Source: Streptococcus suis 10581
GTDB lineage: Bacteria; Bacillota; Bacilli; Lactobacillales; Streptococcaceae
DNA: 64,000 nt
Direction of reading: 5' to 3'
Assembly (NCBI GenBank): GCA_000440235.1
Contig: ALKQ01000058.1
Location: forward strand, 1-64,000
Part shown: in pieces, positions 16,703-24,513 of the stretch
Numbering within the stretch: position 1 is the first letter of the stretch
How the letters are laid out: each line of letters starts with the position of its first letter
Translations under genes and position numbers: made by a program
Notes under the pieces: model-generated
Told to the model about the DNA's origin: nothing
Seen by the model: the letters and a program-made list of their open reading frames with translations, nothing else
Database searches by the model: none

Positions 16703-19351
16703 TTAAGTATCTTTGCTCTTTATAACTTTGAATATTAATTTGTCAGCCTTTGCACCAACTACCATCTTATCGCCTTTATCAACAAGACCTTTTATGATTT
16801 TCTCTGACAGTGGAGTTTCAACTAATTTTGAGATACCACGTCGAATTGGTCGAGCCCCATTTGTTGGATCGTAAGTCAACTTTGCAATCAAATTGACTGC
16901 TGCTTTGGTAAATTCAAGCTCATAATTCTGTTCTTTTATGAGTTCAATTTCTTTGTTTAGCAACAACTTTGTGATCTGCAATAGTGACTTTTCAGTAAAT
17001 GGCTTAAATGTTACAATCTCATCGATTCGATTTAAGAGCTCTGGTCTAAAAAACTGTTGCACTGCATCCAAGGTGTGTTCACGAACACTTTCTGCCTCAA
17101 GTTCTGATGATTGAGTGCGACCAAATCCTACTAGCTTATCTCGCTTCAAGGCGTTTAAGCCTAGATTTGATGTCAAAATAATTAGGGTATTTGAAAAATC
17201 AACTTTTCGGCCATTACTATCCGTCAAATGACCATCATCAAATACTTGTAGCATTAAGTCGAACACCTTTGGGTGGGCCTTCTCTATCTCATCAAACAAT
17301 ACTACGGCATTAGGATTGGATTGAACAGCTGAAGTTAATAGTCCGCCTTGTCCATAGCCAACATACCCAGGAGGCGCTCCAATGAGTTTTGCGACTTCAT
17401 GCTCTTGCTGATACTCAGACATATCAATTCTTACCAAGTCAGCACTGTCTCCAGTTAATTGTTCAGAGAGAACTTTTGCCGTTTCCGTTTTCCCAACTCC
17501 ACTGGTACCAAGAAAAAGAAAGACACCAATTGGTCGCTTAGGATTTCTGAAACCAGTTTTGGAACGAATAACCGCTTCGGCAACTGCATCCGTTGCTTCA
17601 GTTTGTCCAATGACCTTCTCAGCAAGTGTTTCTTTCAGTTTTGAGAGACGCAAACGCTCTTGCTCTTCCGCACTTTTACCAACCTTCATATCCTCAATTT
17701 TGACATTTTTAGATGCCTTCTGTTCAACAACCTTTTTGATGATTTCCTCAGTGATTTTCAAATCATAAATATGAGAAGTCAAGTCATTCCTTGACTGCTG
17801 AAATTTACCAGTCAAATTGTTTAATTCTTGACGAATTAGATTGACTTCTTCTTCGTTATACTCAATTGATTGAGCTAATTCGAGCTTTTCTTTTAATTGA
17901 CCGACTTGCGTTTGATAGTCTTCTAGCAATTCAACGCCCTGTTCTGCTTCAATTCGCACCAACGCACCAGCATTGTCGATTACCGTAAACGCTGAATCAG
18001 GCAGTTTACCTTTTGATAAATATTTTTTTGCCAGTCGCACAGCTAATTCAATACTATCACCTTCAAAATTTACTCGGTGGAAATTCTCATATGCTGGAGC
18101 TACTTTTTTGACAATCTTAATGGCGTCATCAATATTTGGCTCATCAACTATAATTTGTTCAAAACGACGGACAAGAGCTGAGTCACTTGCTATATATAAT
18201 CCCCATTCCCTTGTTGTAGTTGCGCCAATAATTCGAAAATCACCTCGAGCCATAATTGGTTTAAAGGCATCTGTTAATGCTTTATCACGACCAAGAATAT
18301 GAATCTCATCAACAAATAAGATGACATCTTTCTCTCGCTTCATTTCCTCAATGAAGCGTAGAATTCCTCTGTTATAGTCTCCATTCAATACAGAATATAA
18401 GTCATTCAGGCTGAATTGTAAAATACGTTTTCCTTTTAACGAGGCAACTTCACTGTTAGCAATTCGCACTGCAATTCCGTCAACAATAGCAGATTTCCCC
18501 ACACCACCATCACCCAGTAGAACGACATTGTTTTTATCACGTCTGGTAAGGGCAATTTCAACCTTACGAATTTCCTGATCTCTACCAACTACTTCCATTA
18601 ACTCACCATTTTTAGCCATAAGTGTGATGTCAGTAGCAATGTCTTGTAGTAATGAATAGTTTGGATCAGACAGTTTGTTCGTAATTCTAGCTGCTTTTTT
18701 ACTTTGTTCAGCACGTTCTTGCTCTGCTTTACCATCAACAAAATTTCTAATTCCAATGCGTACAGATGTGAAAATAGCATCTAATTTATCATGACAATAT
18801 CTAGGATCACCAGTTAAGAGGTGTTGCTTATAGATAATATGGTTAGCATTTGTTTCTGACATTTGACTGATACCTACTAATAACCAGTACGAATCAATGA
18901 CCCCATCTGGCGAATTTTGTTGGCGCATTTCTTCAGCAAAGTCAAATATCTTCTTCACATACTCAGAAATAGGGAATTTATCACATTCTACGAAGAAATT
19001 TAGTGATACAGGTTCTTCAATAATTTCTACTGGATAATTAATAATTTTATTTCTTATCTTTTGTTTTTTTCTATAGCTATCAAATTCATCATCGATATTT
19101 GAGTCTAATTGACTTCTTTCTTCAACCAAAACGCTATTTTTAAGTTCTGTTTGGAGCTTAGTCCTCGTCAATGAATGATGTCCTAATGCATAACCCATAC
19201 CAGTATCTGCCACGGATAAAATTGCCATCAATATATCTTGCGATTCAATGATTTTATAATCTTTTGTTGGAATAATCTCTTGTAATTTAAACAGTGCTTC
19301 TTTTAGTTGACGACTAACTTTGTATGATATAGTTGTTTGTTTCTGCAGCAT
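16703..19351 (-). CDS. Clp-type double AAA+ ATPase (ClpA/ClpC-like)
   Basis: An 882-residue unfoldase. After a divergent N-terminal region of about 220 residues, AAA-1 has Walker A LLGDGGVGKSA (near residue 282), Walker B VILFVDEIHIL and the arginine-finger region ALVRRFEQI. A coiled-coil segment follows (near 480-540). AAA-2 has FLGTSGVGKTE (near 615), AVVLFDEIEKAHP, ILTSNLGLNALKRDKLVGFG, LLNRIDEIVTF and a C-terminal GARPIRR. The VGF tripeptide (near 739) is in the place where ClpC and ClpA carry their ClpP-docking loop, so it may deliver substrates to the host ClpP. Housekeeping Clp genes are not found next to helicases; here it heads a defence-like cluster. GGGAGC precedes the ATG. Confidence 0.93.
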   Translation of the reverse strand: MLQKQTTISYKVSRQLKEALFKLQEIIPTKDYKIIESQDILMAILSVADTGMGYALGHHSLTRTKLQTELKNSVLVEERSQLDSNIDDEFDSYRKKQKIRNKIINYPVEIIEEPVSLNFFVECDKFPISEYVKKIFDFAEEMRQQNSPDGVIDSYWLLVGISQMSETNANHIIYKQHLLTGDPRYCHDKLDAIFTSVRIGIRNFVDGKAEQERAEQSKKAARITNKLSDPNYSLLQDIATDITLMAKNGELMEVVGRDQEIRKVEIALTRRDKNNVVLLGDGGVGKSAIVDGIAVRIANSEVASLKGKRILQFSLNDLYSVLNGDYNRGILRFIEEMKREKDVILFVDEIHILGRDKALTDAFKPIMARGDFRIIGATTTREWGLYIASDSALVRRFEQIIVDEPNIDDAIKIVKKVAPAYENFHRVNFEGDSIELAVRLAKKYLSKGKLPDSAFTVIDNAGALVRIEAEQGVELLEDYQTQVGQLKEKLELAQSIEYNEEEVNLIRQELNNLTGKFQQSRNDLTSHIYDLKITEEIIKKVVEQKASKNVKIEDMKVGKSAEEQERLRLSKLKETLAEKVIGQTEATDAVAEAVIRSKTGFRNPKRPIGVFLFLGTSGVGKTETAKVLSEQLTGDSADLVRIDMSEYQQEHEVAKLIGAPPGYVGYGQGGLLTSAVQSNPNAVVLFDEIEKAHPKVFDLMLQVFDDGHLTDSNGRKVDFSNTLIILTSNLGLNALKRDKLVGFGRTQSSELEAESVREHTLDAVQQFFRPELLNRIDEIVTFKPFTEKSLLQITKLLLNKEIELIKEQNYELEFTKAAVNLIAKLTYDPTNGARPIRRGISKLVETPLSEKIIKGLVDKGDKMVVGAKADKLIFKVIKSKDT

Positions 19352-19381
19352 TTCTATAGCTCCCTTTCTTTTGATAAGTCA

Positions 19382-19420
19382 ATTATAGAAAAACACATGG
19401 ACATGAGATGTCCATGTGTT
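19382..19420 (-). promoter_or_regulatory. Perfect 13-bp palindrome next to a -10 element before the clp gene
   Basis: Bases 19392-19404 and 19408-19420 are exact inverted repeats around GAG. On the minus strand the palindrome is followed by TTTC and TATAAT (19382-19387), about 30 bases before the clp start. It could be an intrinsic terminator for the WYL gene, since a T-run follows. It could also be an operator for the WYL regulator over the -35 region of the clp promoter. Both roles are possible. Confidence 0.6.
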
Positions 19421-19422
19421 AA

Positions 19423-20373
19423 TTAAAAATAATTATTTAACATTTTTTCTAAAGTTTCTTTGATATCATCAGCAAAGGACTGAGGAGATAGGACTGTTAA
19501 TCCATCTAGCTGACTTATAATGTACCTCTTTAGTCCCAAAGTGTTTTGACTTTCAATAGAAATTTCACAACTATCTTCATCAGATTTAATCACTTTCGCC
19601 TTTGGAAATTTGTCTAAAATAATATTGGGATCATTTGTATAGCGAATTTTAAATGTTATTGACTTACCTGAGAACGCATCTACTTTAAAATTACGGTGTT
19701 CTCCATCTTTATATAAATCTCGGTACTCAATTCTAGGTTTCTCAACTATTGAGTCTTTCCAAGTTATTACCCTATCAAGTCTAAAATCTCTATAATCTTG
19801 ATTTTCAATATCATAAGCCTTTAAATAAAAATAGTGATCATCATAATATAATGCAACAACCAAAGCATCATGTTTTTTCTCAACTTTTCTATAAGGAGAA
19901 AGATAATTGAATTCCACCATTTGCTCCTTTCGAATATACTCCGAAAAAGTCCACACCTTATCAATACGATGCTGTTGGTCTGTTAATGGAGCATAGTTGA
20001 GTTTTTCTGATGCAATAATCCTTTCAATTTCTTTCTGATCATTTTTAGAAAGTAATGATAATAGTCCATCTAATAGTGCATCATTTTCTTCTTTGTTTAG
20101 TGCCCTATTTTCTAGCAAAATCTTTGAAATGACCAAGATTTCTTTTTTATTGAACCGTGATTTTTTCTTAAGATTTCTTTTATAAGTAGAATGCATGTAT
20201 TCTAGCTCACCAATGAAAAATGGCTGTGACTCAACGAAACTATCCAAAAAAGAGAAATCTCTTTGAATCGTTTTTTCACTGACTTCATATTCTTCAGCTA
20301 ACTCAGCTTTGGTCAAGTACTCTCCAGCTTGAAGACGTAAAAATATTGTTAACAGTCGTTCTGCACCACCCAT
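19423..20373 (-). CDS. WYL-domain transcriptional regulator
   Basis: A 316-residue protein. An N-terminal winged helix-turn-helix (ERLLTIFLRLQAGEYLTKAE.. YEVSEKTIQRDFSFLD) is followed by a WYL domain (MVEFNYLSPYRKVEKKHDAL, then YYDDHYFYLKAYDIENQDYR DFRLDRV) and a C-terminal extension typical of the class. WYL regulators such as BrxR and CapW commonly control antiphage operons and are thought to sense a ligand or nucleic acid. Its stop is 71 bases before the clp gene, with the palindrome in between. GAAGGG precedes the ATG. It probably regulates the whole cluster to 9795. Confidence 0.9.
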   Translation of the reverse strand: MGGAERLLTIFLRLQAGEYLTKAELAEEYEVSEKTIQRDFSFLDSFVESQPFFIGELEYMHSTYKRNLKKKSRFNKKEILVISKILLENRALNKEENDALLDGLLSLLSKNDQKEIERIIASEKLNYAPLTDQQHRIDKVWTFSEYIRKEQMVEFNYLSPYRKVEKKHDALVVALYYDDHYFYLKAYDIENQDYRDFRLDRVITWKDSIVEKPRIEYRDLYKDGEHRNFKVDAFSGKSITFKIRYTNDPNIILDKFPKAKVIKSDEDSCEISIESQNTLGLKRYIISQLDGLTVLSPQSFADDIKETLEKMLNNYF

Positions 20374-20757
20374 TGTATAATTCCCTTCTAAAAAATTCTA
20401 TATTTATTATATCATGATTGAAATCAATTTTTTAGATATAAACTATCTAATAATTTGAACAGTTCAAACGATTATAGAATTTCAGTCAAAATCCTAAATC
20501 TGTCAATGAATAGCTTGCTCTACTTCCTTATCCACTTAGTTTATGTTTATATAAAAATGACTTTTATTCGTATATTTGTATCAATCAACTTCTACTGACT
20601 TCCACAGCCAAAACCTTGCTTGAAATTCATCTATACGGTGGGTACGTTTCTATTCCCAAAAACTCCTTGTCAATGGAAACAAACACGTACCCACAGGGTA
20701 AATGGAAATAGAATGAGATAAATTCTAGCTATTACTTCTACTCACTCCAAAAAATTA
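20374..20757. other. Intergenic stretch between WYL regulator and serine recombinase
   Basis: No gene is seen. It holds AT-rich sequence upstream of the WYL gene (a possible -10 TATAAT near 20412 on the minus strand), the small palindrome TTTGAACAGTTCAAA at 20455-20469, and an imperfect inverted repeat at 20638-20694. The right part (20750 onward) belongs to the recombinase 3' copy described separately. Confidence 0.55.
20638..20694. repeat. Imperfect inverted repeat, GTGGGTACGT arms
   Basis: GTGGGTACGTTTCTATTCC and GGAAACAAACACGTACCCAC are inverted relatives (17 of about 19 pair, allowing one gap) around a short spacer. It lies about 120 bases beyond the stop of the serine recombinase, where an attachment site or its recombinase-binding arms could be expected; a structured RNA is the alternative. 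Confidence 0.5.
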
Positions 20758-20875
20758 CTCACTTTGATACTTCCTCCCTATACGACAAAAAGCCTTGGTT
20801 TCAAGGCTTTTCAGTATCCCTTTCGTTCAAAGGTTTCTAGGCTTTTACGAGCAGAGCAACACACTCGACGTGTGT
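20758..20875 (-). repeat. Serine recombinase 3' end and terminator (copy B)
   Basis: This is the intact counterpart of the copy at 34-160. It contains the last codons of the recombinase gene, its hairpin terminator (AAAGCCTTG..CAAGGCTTTT at 20788-20810) and the adjoining segment CTCACTTTGATAC. The near-identical core is 73 bases with two differences. A crossover between the copies would remove the intervening 20.7 kb as a circle. Confidence 0.8.
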
Positions 20876-22619
20876 AGTCTGTTCCTTGAGAATACAATTT
20901 TTTATCCTCGTCACTGTTTTGAGGACACAATTTATCTGTTTCTAGTTTAGCATTTTTACGTTTACTTTTAAATTGTTTACCATCCTTGTTTTGAGTTTCA
21001 CCTGTTTTGAATATTATGGTTAACATTGCAGGATCAATTTCTCCGTCGCTATTAACTCCACCTACAATAATTTTCTCAACAATACTTTCAAAAACTGCAC
21101 GATCAAACTCCGTAAGCATTTTCTGTGAAGATAGCAAGTGCTTAAACTCAGTTAGTCTTTTCTTTACATCGATTTCTGATTTTAAGGTTGTTTCAATATT
21201 TACCTTCTCTTCTGCTAGAAACTCTTTTTCTGAGGAAATTTCATTGTACTTTTCATTGTATATGGTATCGCTAATTTTCCCTTCGAGCCTTAGATTTACA
21301 AGATTTTCCTCTTTTTTTAGTAATGTTCGAAGTTTGTTTGTAATCCTTTTTAGTTCCTTATTAAGGCTATTGTCATTCAATTCAGATTCAATCGTTTCAA
21401 GTAAGTCTGTCATTAAGTTTTCATTTGAATGATAAAGTTGTCTGTAAGCTTCCATGAAAGCCCCCTCAATAGCGAGCTCTTCTAATCCTTTACTATGCTT
21501 ACAAAATTTCTTTCCTTTCTTTATCGATGTAACACAGTGCCACACAACCTTGCGATAATCTGAACGGCAGTGCCAACTTCTTCTAGATAATATTGAACCA
21601 CAAAAACCACATTCTAACATGCTACTAAAAGCATACATTTTTGAATAGCGTTCACGCTTGCCATTTACATTTGCAGCAGTCTTCTTATTTCCTGCTCGAC
21701 GAAGTCTTATCTCCTGAGCTTTCTCAAAGTCTTCTTTAGATATTATAGGTTCATGATTATCTTTGATGTAGTACTTATCTTCTTCACCAAAATTACTTAA
21801 ACGTCTCTTGCTTATTGGATCCACTGTAAAAGTTTTGCCCATTAGAATATCGCCTTTATATTTTTCATTCTTTATGATTCCTAAGACTGTTGTATCATTC
21901 CAATGATCTAATCCTCTCGGCGATTTGTAACCTAGTTCATCAAGTTCCCTTGCAATTACTTTTCCTCCAATACCTTCTAAGTACCTTTCAAAGATATAGC
22001 GAACTATTTTGGCTTCTTTTTTATTGATTGAAAGTTGCTTGGTTTCTACATCATAGTCATACCCCAAGCATCCTTGAAACCCTATCAATTCACCACGTTG
22101 CATCTTCATTTTTAATCCTTTTTTCACATGAGCAGATGTATTTTCTACTTCTTGCTGTGCAACGGAGCTTAGAATAGTCAAAAGCAATTCTCCATCCATT
22201 GTTAGGGTATCTATATTTTCTTCCTCAAAATATACTCCAATTTGCATATCTTTTAACATTCTGACATATTTCAAAGTATCTAGGGTATTCCTGGCAAATC
22301 TAGCAATTGCCTTTGTGACAATGTAATCTATTTCTCCATTTACACAATCATTTATTAATCGTTGAAAATCTTGTCTCTTTCCTACTTGTGTTCCTGAAAT
22401 CCCCTCATCTGCATAGATACCTGCCAGTTCCCAATCCGACCGCTGAGAGATATAATCTTTATAATGTCTCACCTGAGATTCATAGCTGTTCTTCTGATCT
22501 TCGCTATCAGAACTAACTCGGCAATAAGCAGCAACCCTTTTTGACTCTCTTTCGAAATTGTCGCCTCTACGACGAACTAAAGAATCAGCTTTTATTATTT
22601 CAACATTATTTTTTTTCAT
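20811..22619 (-). CDS. Large serine recombinase (site-specific integrase)
   Basis: A 602-residue protein. The resolvase domain begins VAAYCRVSSDSEDQKNSYES with the nucleophilic serine in RVSSD (near residue 37), followed by the conserved IYADEGISGT, TKAIARFARN and a hinge. A recombinase domain (IVRYIFERYLEGIGGKVIAR.. NEKYKGDILMGKTFT), a zinc ribbon (ECGFCGSILSRRSW.. WHC..C) and a coiled coil (residues 400-480) follow. It catalyses integration and excision at short att sites without a tyrosine intermediate. AGGAGG lies 8 bases before the ATG. The gene belongs to a module with the SHOCT-like and sigma-like genes upstream. Confidence 0.95.
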   Translation of the reverse strand: MKKNNVEIIKADSLVRRRGDNFERESKRVAAYCRVSSDSEDQKNSYESQVRHYKDYISQRSDWELAGIYADEGISGTQVGKRQDFQRLINDCVNGEIDYIVTKAIARFARNTLDTLKYVRMLKDMQIGVYFEEENIDTLTMDGELLLTILSSVAQQEVENTSAHVKKGLKMKMQRGELIGFQGCLGYDYDVETKQLSINKKEAKIVRYIFERYLEGIGGKVIARELDELGYKSPRGLDHWNDTTVLGIIKNEKYKGDILMGKTFTVDPISKRRLSNFGEEDKYYIKDNHEPIISKEDFEKAQEIRLRRAGNKKTAANVNGKRERYSKMYAFSSMLECGFCGSILSRRSWHCRSDYRKVVWHCVTSIKKGKKFCKHSKGLEELAIEGAFMEAYRQLYHSNENLMTDLLETIESELNDNSLNKELKRITNKLRTLLKKEENLVNLRLEGKISDTIYNEKYNEISSEKEFLAEEKVNIETTLKSEIDVKKRLTEFKHLLSSQKMLTEFDRAVFESIVEKIIVGGVNSDGEIDPAMLTIIFKTGETQNKDGKQFKSKRKNAKLETDKLCPQNSDEDKKLYSQGTDYTRRVCCSARKSLETFERKGY

Positions 22620-22672
22620 ACTGAAATTCCTCCTTTTGATTCTATATTACCGCGTTCAAATCAAAAGGTCAG

Positions 22673-22801
22673 CTAATTTGTGTACTTAATGCGCAGTCTA
22701 TTTTTAATTTTTTCATATTCCTTTTTAGTCAACATATTTCTGGAATATAAAAAATTAAGCATTGAAAGTTGCATACTATATTTTACTACTGATTGTTCCA
22801 A
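22673..22801 (-). CDS. SHOCT-like small protein with TTG start
   Basis: A 42-residue protein starting at TTG 22801, preceded by AGGAGGG at 6 bases: MEQSVVKYSMQLSMLNFLYS.. RNMLTKKEYEKIKNRLRIKY. The end has the SHOCT pattern, in which a turn with L-T-x-x-E-Y/F is followed by a basic helix. Such peptides are common next to large serine recombinases in Firmicutes elements; their role is not established. Its stop lies 54 bases before the recombinase start, so it is probably co-transcribed. Confidence 0.75.
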   Translation of the reverse strand: MEQSVVKYSMQLSMLNFLYSRNMLTKKEYEKIKNRLRIKYTN

Positions 22802-23066
22802 AACTTACCCTCCTGATAACATGTTACTCTTAGTTATTCTCTGTGGGTATGACTGGTTATATCAATCATGGGAATTTCACCCGCTGTCCTTTTACGTTGG
22901 CAGCCTGAACGGTCAGAAGTATCATTATCATTATTTGTGTCATGGCAGATAGGTCACCATCCTATTTTTGAATAAATGATTTCCGCTCATTTCCTGGCGC
23001 ATTACATTCTATTGCTCAACAAATAAATAAAGTCCCACCTAGAATTATTCAATTGTCAAAGGGCAA
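22802..23066. promoter_or_regulatory. Gene-free segment sharing motifs with the Tn916 xis-orf8 spacer
   Basis: No convincing gene lies here; a plus-strand frame of 90 codons has no ribosome site. Two patches resemble the spacer at 35187-35640 in the same order: GGGAATTTCACCC (22869-22881) against GGGAGTTCCACCC, and AGAAGTATCATTATCA against GGGAGTATCATTATCA. In both places it lies between a sigma-like gene and the recombination genes, suggesting a shared regulatory or RNA element. Confidence 0.4.
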
Positions 23067-23117
23067 AAAGAGACTAAAAATTCCTCTCACTATAAAGAGT
23101 GAATTTTTTAGTCTCCT
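23067..23117. terminator. Terminator after the sigma-like gene
   Basis: GAGACTAAAAATTC and GAATTTTTTAGTCTC form a long stem with a loop of about 18 bases containing a second small stem (CTCTCACT/AGAGTGA). It lies 7 bases beyond the stop of the gene at 23124 and is flanked by T or A runs on both strands. Confidence 0.7.
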
Positions 23118-23123
23118 GTTTCC

Positions 23124-23528
23124 TTATTTTTCAAAAAATTTTCGTAGGTTGTCCAAAATTGTATTTCTCATCCGAAATAGACTAGTCGCAGACATCTCAT
23201 GCTCTATTGCTACTTCTCTGATGGTATGCTCTCTAAAATACAGAGCATCAATGATTTTAAACTCTTTATCAGATAAGGTTAATAAAGCCTCATTTAGTTG
23301 CTCAATAAGGAGCTTGTTTTCTATAAAACGTTCAACATCAACAGTTGTATCAGGCAGTACATTTGCTAGCAGTAACCCATCTACTTCAAATGATGAAAAA
23401 GGTAATACTCCAAATTTCCTATCTTTTCTATTCAGATACTTCTCGTGATTGACCAATTGCCAGTAGCTTTTATAAACCGTTTCTGTTACGGGGATTTTAC
23501 TACCTCTAACGTGAATATAATATTTCAT
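23124..23528 (-). CDS. Sigma-70-like regulatory protein (mobile-element type)
   Basis: A 134-residue protein. The C-terminal 60 residues form a sigma region 4-type helix-turn-helix: EQLNEALLTLSDKEFKIIDA, followed by LYFREHTIREVAIEHEMSAT and SLFRMRNTILDNLRKFF. The N-terminal part begins MKYYIHVRGSKIPVTETVYK, as in proteins found near serine or tyrosine recombinases of Firmicutes elements, comparable with orf7 of Tn916. It probably switches element gene expression. GGAGG lies upstream of the ATG. It is divergent in sequence from the Tn916 orf7 in this window but similar in type. Confidence 0.75.
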   Translation of the reverse strand: MKYYIHVRGSKIPVTETVYKSYWQLVNHEKYLNRKDRKFGVLPFSSFEVDGLLLANVLPDTTVDVERFIENKLLIEQLNEALLTLSDKEFKIIDALYFREHTIREVAIEHEMSATSLFRMRNTILDNLRKFFEK

Positions 23529-23795
23529 TTCAGCCTCCGTTTATGATTTTTTCTTAGTCATAAAAGGAGGGCTCCTTATCTCAACCATAGCTATTTCTCA
23601 CTTTTATCAAATCAAGGAGTTCTCCTCACTATAAGAGTGAAAATATGGTGCTCTTGTTCCAAAAAAAATTATATGTACCAAAAAACAGCAAGCTCTTCTG
23701 AACTTGCTGATCTATATTTTAATAAGTTTCTGTTTAGTAGGTAACAATAAGATATTTTGCTATATAAGCAATGTAATACCTAGATAATCTATAAT
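23529..23795. other. Intergenic stretch at the end of the nisin cluster
   Basis: It separates the last immunity gene from the sigma-like gene. It contains CCTCACTATAAGAGTGA-type small repeats (23631-23641) similar to the terminator at 23067, and a hairpin AGCAAGCTCTTCTGAACTTGCT (23689-23710) that may end the nisin transcript. No gene is seen. Confidence 0.45.
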
Positions 23796-24512
23796 TTATT
23801 CTATGCGCGCTATTCTAAATTCATTATTAATCTCAACAGCTATGGTTCCTTCTTCTGCTAACAAATAAACTTCTCCGTAATCCCAAACTTCTCTTTTTTC
23901 ATTAGAATTAGAACCAGAATAATCTATTTTATTTAGTTCCGATTTAGAAATTTCTTGTCCCGTATTCAAAATAAATGTTTTTGAATCTGCTATTACTCCT
24001 AGAAATTCTTTTAGTTTATCATCAGATACAATATCAGATGAAATACGAAATTTTTTATTATTAAATTTAACTATCCTACAATCAGATGGATCAATTGCAA
24101 GTTCCCCACCTGCTGAATTATTATTGAACTCTTCCAAGCTCAGCATTTCATTATTGGATTGCACATCCGAACTCAAAGAAACCTTATAATAAGAATCATT
24201 TATAGAAATAGCTAAACCATCACTAAAATTATAGAGCCCACTATATGCTAATGATACTGTATCACTATTACTTTTAGTAACAACTTTCTGGCTATTTCTA
24301 TCAATTACTAATGTTTTAAAAAAAGATTCCTTCACAGTACCTAGATCATTTTCATCAACAATTTGATTCATGATTGTATAATCATTTCCTTTATATGTAA
24401 ATTGATTAAATGATTGATCATGAAACTCTATTGTTTTATTGTCTACCAATCTACATGCAACTAAAGTACAAATTCCAATAAGAACAACTAAGCTAAATAA
24501 AATTTTCCTCAT
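23796..24512 (-). CDS. nspI: Lantibiotic immunity lipoprotein, NisI type
   Basis: A 238-residue lipoprotein. The signal peptide MRKILFSLVVLIGICTLVAC ends in a lipobox (LVAC), so Cys20 would be lipidated and the protein held on the outer face of the membrane. The following domain (YKGNDYTIMNQIVDENDLGT, then FFKTLVIDRNSQKV) matches what I recall of NisI/SpaI immunity proteins, which bind nisin and keep it from lipid II. Its length (NisI has 245 residues) fits. The start is one base past the LanC stop, with GGAGGTG inside the end of nspC, so the two are coupled. It gives self-protection together with the FEG exporter. Confidence 0.85.
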   Translation of the reverse strand: MRKILFSLVVLIGICTLVACRLVDNKTIEFHDQSFNQFTYKGNDYTIMNQIVDENDLGTVKESFFKTLVIDRNSQKVVTKSNSDTVSLAYSGLYNFSDGLAISINDSYYKVSLSSDVQSNNEMLSLEEFNNNSAGGELAIDPSDCRIVKFNNKKFRISSDIVSDDKLKEFLGVIADSKTFILNTGQEISKSELNKIDYSGSNSNEKREVWDYGEVYLLAEEGTIAVEINNEFRIARIE

Positions 24513-24513
24513 G

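Noticed and set aside
34..20875. Reading the two recombinase tails as attL and attR of one element
   Set aside because: Serine recombinases leave only a few identical bases in the core; a 73-base nearly identical stretch with coding and terminator is better explained by homology of two genes.
22680..22952. Plus-strand frame of 90 codons
   Set aside because: No ribosome site, unusual composition and overlap with the SHOCT-like gene; more likely non-coding.
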